A stretch of 64,000 bases of DNA from Mucilaginibacter gilvus (GCF_004054195.1 NZ_SBIW01000006.1:193653-257652); one strand, 5' to 3'. Shown: positions 43,961 to 53,237, counted from the stretch's first letter. Numbers and translations: made by a program. Notes: generated from the sequence alone by a model not told the origin.

Positions 43961-44069
43961 AAAGTTTGTTAAACTTATTGGTTATAATTGGTTGTTAAAA
44001 AAATGTAAACACTGGGTGTAATTGGTACACAATTGTAGATATTAAATTTAAACATTCAAAGTATTTTCG
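43961..44069. promoter_or_regulatory. bglX / Nudix-regulator divergent control region with two palindromes
   Basis: Two palindromes are seen: AAGTTT-GTT-AAACTT (43962-43976) and GTGTA-N5-TACAC (44016-44030). A TATTTTCG element, one base from the -7 consensus, lies at 44062-44069 in front of the regulator. Divergent placement with palindromic sites suggests the regulator controls both itself and bglX. Confidence 0.4.
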
Positions 44070-44082
44070 TATAATAGTATAA

Positions 44083-44844
44083 ATGCTGACTAAAGAAGAA
44101 CTGGAAGAATATTCTGCCGAAGCTATCGAAATCTACCTCGACCACATTTCTATAGATTGTGTGGTATTTGGTTTTCATGAAGGACAAATGAAGGTACTAA
44201 TGCTGAAGAGCAAAAACGAGGACGGTTGGCAACTGCCGGGTGGCTTTGTGCAAAAAAGGGAGCCCATTGATGTGGCGGCCAACCGCATACTGGCAACCCG
44301 TACCGGTATCGACGAAGTATTTCTACAGCAGTTCCACGTATTTGGTGCCCCCGACCGCAACCGCCAGCATAACGAGATGTACGCCGATATGGTAGCCAAA
44401 GAGAAAAATTTCTTCGCGCACCGCTTTATATCTATCGGTTACTATGCCCTGGTAGATTTTTTTGATGCCATCCCCACGCCGGATGAATTCAGCGAGATCT
44501 GCACTTGGCGCGACCTGAACGACCTGCCCCCTTTTCTGCTCGATCATGAACTGATATTTACTACCGCGCTGGATACCCTTCGCCTCCAATTAAGTTACCA
44601 GCCTATCGGCTATAACCTGATGCCGAAGGAGTTTACCATGCCCGAACTGCAAAAGCTTTACGAAACCATCCTTGGTAAAAAGCTGGACAGGCGCAACTTT
44701 CAGCGCCGGATGCTGGGCTTTGGCATATTAAATAAACTGCCACAAACCCGCAAAGGCGGCGCGCACAAGGCCCCTTATCTATACTCCTTCGACCTGGAGA
44801 ATTACCAGGCGGCTTTAAAAGAAGGGTTAAAGAGCGGCTGGTAG
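44083..44844 (+). CDS. Nudix-fold transcriptional regulator (NrtR/AraR-like)
   Basis: The 253-residue protein has a Nudix domain (about residues 20-150) followed by a winged-helix DNA-binding domain (about 165-235; KEFTMPELQKLYETILGKK, NFQRRMLGFGIL). The Nudix box is degenerate: the GxxxxxE part is kept (GGFVQKRE), but REUxEE reads RILATR, so the catalytic glutamates are lost. In this regulator family a dead Nudix domain senses a ligand; Bacteroidetes relatives control sugar catabolism. The divergent bglX gene and palindromes between them make bglX a likely target. The ligand is unknown. Confidence 0.88.
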   Translation: MLTKEELEEYSAEAIEIYLDHISIDCVVFGFHEGQMKVLMLKSKNEDGWQLPGGFVQKREPIDVAANRILATRTGIDEVFLQQFHVFGAPDRNRQHNEMYADMVAKEKNFFAHRFISIGYYALVDFFDAIPTPDEFSEICTWRDLNDLPPFLLDHELIFTTALDTLRLQLSYQPIGYNLMPKEFTMPELQKLYETILGKKLDRRNFQRRMLGFGILNKLPQTRKGGAHKAPYLYSFDLENYQAALKEGLKSGW

Positions 44845-44924
44845 TGTGGTGAGTGGTGAAAAAACAAATTCAATTCTCATTGTTTTAAAATCTGCAAAAC
44901 CCGATTAGGGAACTATTATGGCAA

Positions 44925-45012
44925 TCCCTGCGGACCGGGCTTTGCAGGGCTACGCTGCGCTTCGGCCACGCTTGCCGTTGCGCACAGTCCAGCCGCGCCG
45001 TGGCTAAACACT
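44925..45012. repeat. GC-rich intergenic repeat
   Basis: Contains AATCCCTGCGGACCGGGCTTT, which is shared with 27235-27253, followed by a GC-rich stretch of the type found between many genes in this group. No gene in the 280-base gap 44845-45124. Confidence 0.45.
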
Positions 45013-45124
45013 TCCAATCCCAATTGCAGAAAAATTGAGACAGCAGTTTCTATTGCCCACATACACTTCAGACTTCTCGTGCTGGCAACTTTTTATTATC
45101 TTAACCCCATCTACGCTTATTGCT

Positions 45125-45982
45125 ATGAAATACAGACCCTATATTATAGACACCATGCTCGTTATATTAGGTATCCTATCCGCCGGGATGGGGCTTAAAG
45201 GCTTTTTGTTGCCCAGCCATTTTATTGATGGCGGCGTAACCGGTATCTCCATTTTATTGGCAGATGTTACACACCTGCCCCTATCCATATTAATATTTGT
45301 AATTAACCTGCCTTTCTTGTTTTTAGGGTACCGTAAACTGGGCCTTGGTTTTGCAACGCGCAGCGCGCTTGCCATTGGCGGCCTGGCCCTGGTGCTGGCA
45401 TTTGTAAAATTCCCCGATGTTACGCCCGATAAATTGCTGACGGCCGTTTTCGGAGGTGTGTTCATTGGTGCGGGTATAGGCTTGGCCATCCGTGGCGGGG
45501 CGGTGTTGGATGGCACCGAGATAGCGGCCGTGCTGGTAAGCAAACGAACCCAAATAGTGCGCGTAAGTGACGTAATATTAACCCTTAACGTATTTATTTT
45601 TATAGCAGCGATTTTTGTTTTGGGTGTTGAACAAGGTCTGTATTCCATCCTTACCTACCTCTCCGCATCTAAAATGATAGACCTGATACTAAACGGCTTG
45701 GAACAATACACCGGCATGACTGTAGTATCCGCCAAGGGCGAAGAGATCCGGATGGCTATTACCCAAAACCTGGGCCGCGGCGTTACCGTTTACCAGGGCA
45801 AAAGCGGCTACGGTAAAGATGGCCACATCAATTCGCCCCGCGAAATTATCTTCACCGTTGCCACCCGTTTGGAAGTACCGTTAATAAAGCGCGAAATATT
45901 AAAGATAGATCCGGCTGCCTTTATTGTACAGCAAAGCGTAGACGATACAACGGGGGGATTGCTGAAGAAGAAAAAGCATTAG
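45125..45982 (+). CDS. YitT-family membrane protein
   Basis: The 285-residue protein matches the YitT family: five or six TM helices in the first 190 residues (starting with IIDTMLVILGILSAGMGLKGF), the GGVTGIS motif in the first loop, GAVLDGTEIAAVLVSKR, and a C-terminal cytoplasmic DUF2179 domain (about 205-275; GRGVTVYQGKSGYGKDGH). The transport function is not established. The open frame reaches back to 45035 (TTG-like region), but the homology begins at ATG 45125, where a basic N-terminus precedes the first helix. Confidence 0.9.
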   Translation: MKYRPYIIDTMLVILGILSAGMGLKGFLLPSHFIDGGVTGISILLADVTHLPLSILIFVINLPFLFLGYRKLGLGFATRSALAIGGLALVLAFVKFPDVTPDKLLTAVFGGVFIGAGIGLAIRGGAVLDGTEIAAVLVSKRTQIVRVSDVILTLNVFIFIAAIFVLGVEQGLYSILTYLSASKMIDLILNGLEQYTGMTVVSAKGEEIRMAITQNLGRGVTVYQGKSGYGKDGHINSPREIIFTVATRLEVPLIKREILKIDPAAFIVQQSVDDTTGGLLKKKKH

Positions 45983-46150
45983 GGAGAGACACAGAAGATA
46001 AGAATTAACGATCAAGACATAAAGCTTAATGTAGAAATCCCTCGTTGTTGGCGCGGCTGTCACCCTGAGCTTGTCGAAGGGCGCGCAAACGCAGGGAGGG
46101 GTTTCGCCATGTAGTGACAACAATTATTCAAAATTTGCTCCCCTGCCCCC

Positions 46151-46158
46151 TATATTTG
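46151..46158 (+). promoter_or_regulatory. -7 element before the Rid-family gene (TATATTTG)
   Basis: An exact TAnnTTTG match, 20 bases before the ATG at 46179. Confidence 0.5.
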
Positions 46159-46178
46159 CTTAACCATTATCCTTCCCG

Positions 46179-46649
46179 ATGAAACGCTTGATACCTTTAA
46201 TAATAGTACTGTTTTCAACAGCATGCCTCGCGCAGCAAAAAACTACGGTAGAGCTCGTAAATCCGGCAACGGTAGTTACGCCAAAAGGCTATTCGCAGCT
46301 TGCGGTGCTTGATTTGGGCGCCAGCAAAATGCTTATTCTATCCGGCCAGGTAGCGCTGGATAAAGATGGCAACCTCAACGGCAAAGGCGACATAGCCAAA
46401 CAGATAGAACAAACCTTCGCCAATATAAAAGCCATTATAGAAAGCCAGGGCGGCGCTATGGCCAACGTTGTGAAACTGAACTATTACTTACTGGATGTTG
46501 CCAACATCCAAACCCTGCGGGCCATCCGCGATAAATTCATAGATGTGAACCACCCACCTGCCAGCACCCTGGTGCAGGTAAGCAAATTGTTCCGTGAGGA
46601 TATTTTGGTGGAGATAGAGGCGACGGCAGTTATACCGAACAAACCGTAA
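46179..46649 (+). CDS. RidA/YjgF-family protein, exported, lacking the catalytic arginine
   Basis: RidA enzymes hydrolyse reactive enamine/imine intermediates in the cytoplasm. The 156-residue protein has a signal peptide (residues 1-18, ending LFSTACLAQQ, possibly a lipobox at Cys16) before the Rid domain (about 25-150; LILSGQVALDKDG, then TFANIKAIIESQGG). In RidA a catalytic Arg sits in the PxxRxxV motif near the end; here the motif reads PPASTLVQV, with Ser in that place. It should therefore belong to a Rid subgroup without imine deaminase activity, and it acts outside the cytoplasm. It has its own -7 promoter element. Confidence 0.88.
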   Translation: MKRLIPLIIVLFSTACLAQQKTTVELVNPATVVTPKGYSQLAVLDLGASKMLILSGQVALDKDGNLNGKGDIAKQIEQTFANIKAIIESQGGAMANVVKLNYYLLDVANIQTLRAIRDKFIDVNHPPASTLVQVSKLFREDILVEIEATAVIPNKP

Positions 46650-46879
46650 ATTTTTTCACGCAGTAAAGACACACTCCGTTAGTATCATCCTGTTTATAGC
46701 AACAAACACATTCATTTCAGGTTCCGTGGGTGCCCCTTATCGCAAGGAAACTGCTTAAATAAAGAAGCGCCTACGGCACTTTTTTTCTTTCAAATTTTTC
46801 TATAAGCAAGGTGCTCCTACCGGAGCGCAGAAACTTGTATTTCGGCTTGATGTTTGCATTATTAACGCAAACTTACATC

Positions 46880-47617
46880 ATGCCCGAAGGACCAAGCATC
46901 CTTATTTTAAAAGAAGCAGCAATGCAGTTTAAAGGCCAAAAGGTAGTTGCCGCCAGCTGCAATAATGGCGCTATTGATGCCGCTTTGCTGATACACCAAA
47001 CCATTACCGATATTAAAAGCTGGGGCAAGCACTTTTTAATATGCTTCCCGAGTTTAACGGTGAGGGTACACATGATGATGTTTGGCTCCTACCGTATCAA
47101 CTCACATACCGAAAAGCCCGCCCGTTTGCACCTACTATTTGAGAACGGCGACGAACTGAACTTTTACGCCAGCCAGTTAAAACTAATTGATGAGCCATTG
47201 GACGAGATCTACGATTGGAGCGCCGATGTAATGAGCCCCACCTGGGACGGCAAAAAGGCAATTAAAAAGATGAAGGACATACCCGGTTTGCTCGCTTGCG
47301 ATGCTTTGATGAACCAAAACCTTTTCGCGGGGGTGGGCAACATCATTAAAAACGAAGTACTGTTCCGCACGCAGATACATCCCGAAAGCCTGATGAGCGC
47401 CCTTCCGCCTAAAAAATTGAAAGAGTTTATAGCAGAAACAATTAGCTACAGCTTCGAGTTTCTGGAACAAAAGAAAGCCGGAAAGCTGAAAAAGAATTGG
47501 AAAGCCTACAATAAAAAGATATGTCCGCGGGATGAAACGCCTTTTATCAAACGCGATACCGGCAAATCGCATCGCACAAGTTTTTATTGCGAGCTGTGTA
47601 TGAAGAAGTACAGCTAA
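46880..47617 (+). CDS. Fpg/Nei-family DNA glycosylase-like protein with altered zinc finger
   Basis: Fpg/Nei enzymes remove oxidised bases using the N-terminal Pro2 as nucleophile and Glu3. The 245-residue protein begins MPEGPS, so both residues are present after Met removal; the longer frame from 46811 has 23 unlikely extra residues. H2TH-type segments (LMNQNLFAGVGNIIKNEVLFR) are clear. The C-terminal zinc finger reads ICPRDETPF and later FYCELC: the second Cys of the first pair is Asp, and so the finger has three Cys plus Asp. Bacteroidetes homologues of this short type are usually annotated as endonuclease. Damage specificity is not predictable. Confidence 0.88.
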   Translation: MPEGPSILILKEAAMQFKGQKVVAASCNNGAIDAALLIHQTITDIKSWGKHFLICFPSLTVRVHMMMFGSYRINSHTEKPARLHLLFENGDELNFYASQLKLIDEPLDEIYDWSADVMSPTWDGKKAIKKMKDIPGLLACDALMNQNLFAGVGNIIKNEVLFRTQIHPESLMSALPPKKLKEFIAETISYSFEFLEQKKAGKLKKNWKAYNKKICPRDETPFIKRDTGKSHRTSFYCELCMKKYS

Positions 47618-47728
47618 GTTGTGAGTAATGAGGGGTGAATAGAGATTGGTTAATATTTAATGGGAATGATGTACGGAAACTTATTTGCCGGCCCCTTGTT
47701 ATCCTAAATAATTAAAAGCCCCAGCACT

Positions 47729-47914
47729 ATGAGAACAATAACAGTACAAGGCAGCCCCGAAGGAATGACCGCCATTATGGTATCCAAATCCGAAGAGTAT
47801 CACGACCACGATATTGTTACCCTGCAATCGGCAGATGGTAACCAATCAGTAGAAAAAACCATTTTCAGGGTGGTGGATGCCGGCGAAGATAAATGGGAAC
47901 TGCAGTTCGAGTAA
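47729..47914 (+). CDS. Small hypothetical protein, 61 residues
   Basis: The frame encodes an acidic 61-residue peptide (RTITVQGSPEGMTAIMVSK, ending DAGEDKWELQFE) with a beta-strand-rich pattern. The ATG is preceded by an AT-rich region with TTATTTGC, close to the -7 consensus. Composition is protein-like and the gap around it is otherwise empty. No family is recognised. It could be a small conserved Bacteroidetes protein or a chance frame; I favour a real gene. Confidence 0.6.
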   Translation: MRTITVQGSPEGMTAIMVSKSEEYHDHDIVTLQSADGNQSVEKTIFRVVDAGEDKWELQFE

Positions 47915-47971
47915 AGTGCAGCGCACATTGCGGCAATTGTACGTACTTGCCGCAATATACCACTCACTACT

Positions 47972-49294
47972 CTATTTCTCTTTAGTAAATACAAATTCGC
48001 CACCACCCTGCTTCAGGGTGAACTGGCCATCGGCTGGCTTAAACTCCATTACCACGCCTGCCGGTTCAAAAATAAACTTGTCGGGTGTGCTTGTGGCATC
48101 AAGCGTAAATGCCCTCTGCCCTGTCACCTGGGCTATAAGCGTGTTACCATCTTTAGTTACCGTAATTTTAATGGGCAACGTAGGGCTGGCATATACACCG
48201 GTATATTTTTCCAGCCCTTCAGCCTTTAAGGTAACAAAGGTTGGGATGGTATAGGGCTTATTAAAATAGATGGAAAGCGCGCCTGCAACCACCTCTTCCG
48301 GGGAGTAATTGCCACCATTTTTGGTGTACGAAATGGCGAGCTTGTCTTCAGGAAAATACTCCAGCGACGACAGGAAGCCATCTATAGCACCACCATGTCC
48401 ATAGCCCGTTTTATCTTTAAAAGGCGTTTTATGCATGGCCATGCCATAATTTTCGGTAGTCGGTTTCATTTGCTCTAAGCTTGCCTTGCTAATGAGTTTG
48501 CCTGCAAAAAGCGCCTCTATAAATTCATCAAGATCGGCCGGGGTAGATACCATGGCGCCCGAACCCGATGGAACCGTCATATCTGTTTCGGGCAGCAACT
48601 TCCAGCTGCCGGCAAAATTGTAGGATTGCGCCTCGTTATCAGCCGCGGTTATCTTTCCGCCATAGTGTGTATCCTTTAAACCCACTTTGGCAATTATGCG
48701 TTGCTTTATTACTTCGGGGTAAGGTTTGCCTGTAATTTTTTCGATGATGTAGCTGAGCATTACAAAATTGGTATTACTGTATTGGTATTTGGCACCAGGC
48801 TCAAAAGCTGGTTTTTGCGCAATCATACGGGCCAGCATTTGCTCATGTGTTTGCGGGCTTGTCATGTAAGCCACCACACCCGGGTCATTGGTAAAATTGA
48901 AAAGGCCGCTGTGATGGCTCAGCATTTGCGCAACGGTAATTTTCGCGGCGTTGGGCATCTGCGGGTAAAACTTATCCAGCGTTGCATCAAGCGATAGCTT
49001 ACCCTCCTCAATCAACTGAAACACAATTACCCCGGTAAACATTTTGCTGATGGAACCGACACGGTATTTGGTGTGCGCATCGGCCGGCGTTTTTGCCTCA
49101 ACCGAGCTATAACCAATCGACTTTTGGTAAATCAGCTTACCATCTTTTGATATAGCAAGGCTGCCCATGGTTTTATTGTTGGCTGCAAGTACACCCAGCA
49201 GGCTATCCAGTTTGGGTTTGTTAAGCGTTTGCGCGTTAACGGCACTACTTAGCGTCAGGGCCAGCAATAAAAAGGCAGGTATTTTTTTAATCAT
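47972..49294 (-). CDS. Serine hydrolase, class C beta-lactamase / penicillin-binding-protein-like
   Basis: The 440-residue protein has a signal peptide (residues 1-21), an esterase/class-C-type domain with the SxxK nucleophile motif SISK (residues 80-83), the tyrosine motif YSN (YQYSNTNF, about 165-172), and HGG in place of KTG (GYGHGGAIDG, about 300). The C-terminal 100 residues form a separate beta domain (about 335-440). Enzymes of this layout act as esterases or D-amino-acid peptidases and are seldom true beta-lactamases. It is a single gene. Confidence 0.92.
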   Translation of the reverse strand: MIKKIPAFLLLALTLSSAVNAQTLNKPKLDSLLGVLAANNKTMGSLAISKDGKLIYQKSIGYSSVEAKTPADAHTKYRVGSISKMFTGVIVFQLIEEGKLSLDATLDKFYPQMPNAAKITVAQMLSHHSGLFNFTNDPGVVAYMTSPQTHEQMLARMIAQKPAFEPGAKYQYSNTNFVMLSYIIEKITGKPYPEVIKQRIIAKVGLKDTHYGGKITAADNEAQSYNFAGSWKLLPETDMTVPSGSGAMVSTPADLDEFIEALFAGKLISKASLEQMKPTTENYGMAMHKTPFKDKTGYGHGGAIDGFLSSLEYFPEDKLAISYTKNGGNYSPEEVVAGALSIYFNKPYTIPTFVTLKAEGLEKYTGVYASPTLPIKITVTKDGNTLIAQVTGQRAFTLDATSTPDKFIFEPAGVVMEFKPADGQFTLKQGGGEFVFTKEK

Positions 49295-49538
49295 TTTGGC
49301 AAATATTGGAGATTGTACTGGTTGGATTGGGCATTCTCTATTATGTTACTAAAATTAAGAAATATCCCTTTAACGCAGAGCGGCGGCTGGCAAGGTAGTC
49401 CTATTAACCCGAACGCAATAATATTTTAACCTAAAGCAAATGAAGCAGATAACAGATAACACTTACAATTCACCCCCGGCATTGTACAGGAATGGCTGTT
49501 TTTACCGTTAATGCGATATTTACACGCTAAATCTTTTC

Positions 49539-50090
49539 ATGAAAACAGTAACAAAACTATTATCGGCAACCTTCATAGCGGTAGCATTATTTATCGGCAC
49601 AAGTGCCAGCGCCCAGTCTATCACAAAAAGTAAATTACGCTTCGGCATTGGTGTGGATGGGCTGCTACCCGTTGGCAGTTTCACTGATGCTGCAAACTTT
49701 GGCATAGGCCTTACGCCACGTTTACAATATGGCATTGCTGATAATGTGGCGCTGACCTTTACTTCCGGATTTTACCATTTTTTCACCAAGCCTATTTACC
49801 TGCCACAGGGCGTTTTGGGTGCAGGTGAAAGAATGCAAAACGACCTTGATATCATCCCGGTTAAAGCCGGCCTTAAGGCGTTTGTATCATCAAACCTATA
49901 TGTGGGTGCAGAAGTTGGCGTAGGCTTTGAAGTTGATAACGGCGGCGGAAACTCCAAGCTGATCGTATCGCCTGCTATCGGTTACGCGTCCAAAAAATGG
50001 GATATTGGCCTGCGCTACGAAAGCTTTTCGGGCCAGGGCCAAAATTATGGCCTACTCGGCTTGCGTATAGCCTATGGGTTTGGGTTGTAA
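49539..50090 (+). CDS. Outer-membrane beta-barrel protein
   Basis: The 183-residue protein has a signal peptide (residues 1-25, ending SASAQS) and alternating amphipathic strands typical of small 8-stranded barrels (RFGIGVDGLLPVGSF, VALTFTSGFYHFF, YVGAEVGVGFEV, WDIGLRYESF, LLGLRIAYGFGL), ending in Leu rather than Phe. Bacteroidetes have many such proteins of the OmpA-like/OprF-like barrel type, without known roles. A terminator hairpin follows 29 bases after the stop. The region 49295-49538 upstream shows nothing further. Confidence 0.85.
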   Translation: MKTVTKLLSATFIAVALFIGTSASAQSITKSKLRFGIGVDGLLPVGSFTDAANFGIGLTPRLQYGIADNVALTFTSGFYHFFTKPIYLPQGVLGAGERMQNDLDIIPVKAGLKAFVSSNLYVGAEVGVGFEVDNGGGNSKLIVSPAIGYASKKWDIGLRYESFSGQGQNYGLLGLRIAYGFGL

Positions 50091-50118
50091 CGCCTAAAAT
50101 ACAATTAATTTATTGACG

Positions 50119-50149
50119 AGCCTTCGCTTTACAGCGAGGGGCTTTTTTT
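50119..50149 (+). terminator. Terminator after the outer-membrane protein gene
   Basis: AGCCTTCGCT (50119-50128) pairs with AGCGAGGGGCT (50133-50143) with one bulge, loop TTAC, and a run of seven T follows. The rest of 50150-50490 holds simple CACTACTCACT-type repeats (50385-50435) and no supported gene. Confidence 0.85.
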
Positions 50150-50496
50150 ATGCAATTCTGGCCAATGCACCCGCGTGCGCCAGCGATTGTATGCCATTCA
50201 CCCTAGAACACAATATTTTGCATCTATTACAAAAAAACACCCGCCGTGGCAAGTGCCCGCACCTGCCTGGATTAGAGGAGGCATGTACCACGGGTGTAAT
50301 GGGGACGTACCACGCTGTCCCTCTCCGTACCATATTTAAAATCGCACACCCTGTTTAGCGCAGCGATGAACTTGGCTGCTCGCATGCCATCTCACTACTC
50401 ATCACTTATCATTCACTACTCACTACTCACCATCTAAATCTCCTCAATCAAAAAAATCTCCCCGACCCCTTTAATCCGAATTAATTCTAATAACTT

Positions 50497-50504
50497 TATC
50501 TTTG
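50497..50504 (+). promoter_or_regulatory. ftsK: -7 element of the ftsK promoter (TATCTTTG)
   Basis: An exact TAnnTTTG match, 25 bases before the ATG at 50530. The leader contains GGAGAAAGCAGG, a possible ribosome-binding site. Confidence 0.6.
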
Positions 50505-50529
50505 CAATTAAACGTGCGGAGAAAGCAGG

Positions 50530-53094
50530 ATGCCAGTAAAAGGAAACCAGTTCAGGACTAATAGTTTTAAGGATGAAGAAGCGCCGCGCAAGCCGGGTGC
50601 TAAAGCCGAAAGGCCAAAAACAATAAAACAGCAGGTAGAGCGCCTGCCCATTTTTGATCTGCAGGATGGCCGTATCTTAAAAATAGCGGGGCTTTTCTTT
50701 TTAGTGCTCGCGGTATTTTTCCTCATCGCGTTCACCTCCTACCTCTTCACTTGGGAGCAGGACCAAAGTTATGTATCGGCAGCAAATGGCGGCTGGCATA
50801 ACATGTTCAAATCATCAAAAGAACTCATAGAAAGTGGCATTACCAACCCGGTTGATAACTGGCTGGGCATATTTGGCGCACTGCTGGCCAACCAGTTCAT
50901 TTACCAATGGTTTGGCGTGGCATCCTTTATTTTTGTATTTATTTTCTTTGTTATCGGCTTTAGGCTGGTATTTAAGGTGAAGCTGTTTTCGGTTGCCAAA
51001 ATGCTGGCGTACAGCATTTTTACCATGATATTCCTGTCGGTTACCATTGGTTTTATCCATGCCATGATCATAGATTACCCCCACTTTTTGGAGGGTGAGT
51101 TTGGCTATTGGAGCAACCGACTGCTAAGTGTGCAGGTTGGCCATGCCGGTACCGGTGGCATACTGGCATTTGCCGGGTTAACGGTACTGGTGATCGCCTA
51201 TAATATCGACTTTAAACTACCTGCCCGTAAAGACCGGGGCCTTAACCCGGTTGAAGTTGACGAAGTTTCGCCCGAGCCGGTGGACCTGGTGGACGAGGAT
51301 ATTTCCCTGCCGGTGGAGTGGCCTAAAGGCAACCGACCGCGGCAAACCGTGCAGGAAAACCTGGTGGCCAGCGAGCCATTAAAACAGCAGCCAATGGTAC
51401 AGCATGTTAAAGCGCATGAGCCATTGGTTTTAACCCCGCAGCCTTACATAGAGGACGAGCAGCGGGAGAACGATATTCCGCTTACTATTGACGTAGTGCG
51501 CCCTACCCCTATTTTAAACATTGAGAAAAGCGACGACGATGCCAAGGCGCAATCGCTGGTAGATCAGTTTGGCACTTATGACCATAAGTTGGAGCTTGCA
51601 TCCTACAAATACCCAACGCTGGATCTGCTGGAGAACTACGGCTCAAATAAGATCCCTGTAAACAGCGACGAACTGGAGGCCAACAAAAACAAAATTGTTG
51701 AAACGCTGAACCATTATAATATTGAGATAGATAAGATAAAGGCCACCATTGGGCCAACGGTTACCCTGTACGAAATTATCCCTGCGCCTGGTGTGCGGAT
51801 CTCTAAAATTAAGAACCTGGAGGATGATATCGCCTTGAGCCTCGCGGCCTTGGGTATCCGTATCATCGCGCCGATGCCGGGTAAGGGTACCATTGGTATA
51901 GAGGTGCCCAACCAGCACCCGGAGATGGTGTCGATGCGGTCGGTTCTGGCTACAGAAAAATGGCAGAGCAACACCATGGATCTGCCTATCGCCCTCGGTA
52001 AAACCATCAGTAACGAAGTGTTCATTGCCGATTTGGCCAAGATGCCCCACTTACTGGTTGCCGGTGCTACAGGCCAGGGTAAATCGGTAGGTATCAACGC
52101 CATCCTGGTATCACTGCTCTATAAAAAGCACCCGTCCGAACTGAAATTTGTACTGGTAGATCCCAAGAAGGTGGAGCTTACCCTGTTCCGTAAAATAGAA
52201 AGGCACTTTTTGGCTAAACTGCCGGATGAGGCAGATGCTATTATTACCGATACCAAAAAGGTGGTGAATACGCTCAATTCGCTTTGTATTGAGATGGATC
52301 AGCGGTACGATCTGCTGAAAGACGCGCAGGTACGTAACTTAAAAGAATACAACGCAAAATACGTAAACCGCAAAATAAGCGACCCGGAGAAACATCGTTA
52401 CCTGCCCTTCATCGTGCTCATTATTGATGAGTTTGCCGATCTGATGATGACCGCTGGTAAAGAAGTGGAGCAACCGATAGCGCGTATTGCCCAACTGGCC
52501 CGTGCTGTGGGGATCCACCTGGTTATTGCCACGCAGCGCCCATCTGTAAACGTAATTACGGGTACTATTAAGGCCAACTTTCCGGCCCGTTTGGCTTTCA
52601 GAGTGCTTTCCAAGATAGATTCGCGCACCATATTGGATGCAGGTGGCGCCGATCAGCTGATCGGCCGCGGGGATATGCTCCTCAGCACCGGCAGCGACCT
52701 GATACGCCTGCAGTGCGCCTTTGTAGATACACCCGAAGTAGAAAGGATCTCTGATTTTATTGGCAACCAGCGCGGTTATGCCACCGCTATGATGCTACCC
52801 GAATATGTTGGCGAGGGCGAAGCAAGCAGCAGTTCTAAGGAATATAACCCTGATGACCGCGACCCGATGTTTGAGGAAGCAGCCCGCCTGATCGTATTGC
52901 ACCAGCAGGGTTCCACCTCGCTTATTCAGCGCAAAATGAAACTGGGCTACAACCGCGCCGGCCGCATCATCGATCAGTTGGAGGCCGCCGGTATTGTTGG
53001 TCCGTTTGAAGGCAGCAAGGCCCGCGACGTACTTTACCCCGACGAGTACAGCCTGGAACGCCACCTGGAAAGCCTGCAAAAACCACGCGATTAA
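50530..53094 (+). CDS. ftsK: DNA translocase FtsK
   Basis: FtsK pumps DNA and helps resolve chromosome dimers at the division septum. The 854-residue protein has four TM segments (about residues 50-230), a proline- and acid-rich linker (240-370), and the RecA-like motor with Walker A GATGQGKS (about 512-519), Walker B VLIIDEFADL (about 630), and GDMLLSTGSDL. The C-terminal gamma winged helix (about 780-845; STSLIQRKMKLGYNRAGRI) reads the DNA polarity sequence. The linker is short compared with E. coli FtsK. The gene is followed by lolA, an order also found in gamma-proteobacteria. Confidence 0.96.
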   Translation: MPVKGNQFRTNSFKDEEAPRKPGAKAERPKTIKQQVERLPIFDLQDGRILKIAGLFFLVLAVFFLIAFTSYLFTWEQDQSYVSAANGGWHNMFKSSKELIESGITNPVDNWLGIFGALLANQFIYQWFGVASFIFVFIFFVIGFRLVFKVKLFSVAKMLAYSIFTMIFLSVTIGFIHAMIIDYPHFLEGEFGYWSNRLLSVQVGHAGTGGILAFAGLTVLVIAYNIDFKLPARKDRGLNPVEVDEVSPEPVDLVDEDISLPVEWPKGNRPRQTVQENLVASEPLKQQPMVQHVKAHEPLVLTPQPYIEDEQRENDIPLTIDVVRPTPILNIEKSDDDAKAQSLVDQFGTYDHKLELASYKYPTLDLLENYGSNKIPVNSDELEANKNKIVETLNHYNIEIDKIKATIGPTVTLYEIIPAPGVRISKIKNLEDDIALSLAALGIRIIAPMPGKGTIGIEVPNQHPEMVSMRSVLATEKWQSNTMDLPIALGKTISNEVFIADLAKMPHLLVAGATGQGKSVGINAILVSLLYKKHPSELKFVLVDPKKVELTLFRKIERHFLAKLPDEADAIITDTKKVVNTLNSLCIEMDQRYDLLKDAQVRNLKEYNAKYVNRKISDPEKHRYLPFIVLIIDEFADLMMTAGKEVEQPIARIAQLARAVGIHLVIATQRPSVNVITGTIKANFPARLAFRVLSKIDSRTILDAGGADQLIGRGDMLLSTGSDLIRLQCAFVDTPEVERISDFIGNQRGYATAMMLPEYVGEGEASSSSKEYNPDDRDPMFEEAARLIVLHQQGSTSLIQRKMKLGYNRAGRIIDQLEAAGIVGPFEGSKARDVLYPDEYSLERHLESLQKPRD

Positions 53095-53237
53095 ACCAAC
53101 GTTCGCAGATGCACTCTAAATTGATAAAAACGACCCTTTTTTAGCTCATAATGCGAAATAAACAGAAGTTTACGCAAGTAAATTGGTGTATTTTGAGAAA
53201 CAATTGGCAAAATGGGCATTATTTAGTATATCCAAAG

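Noticed and set aside
50113..50358. Plus-strand frame of 81 codons after the outer-membrane protein gene
   Set aside because: It starts on TTG inside a terminator hairpin and has no recognisable domain or promoter.
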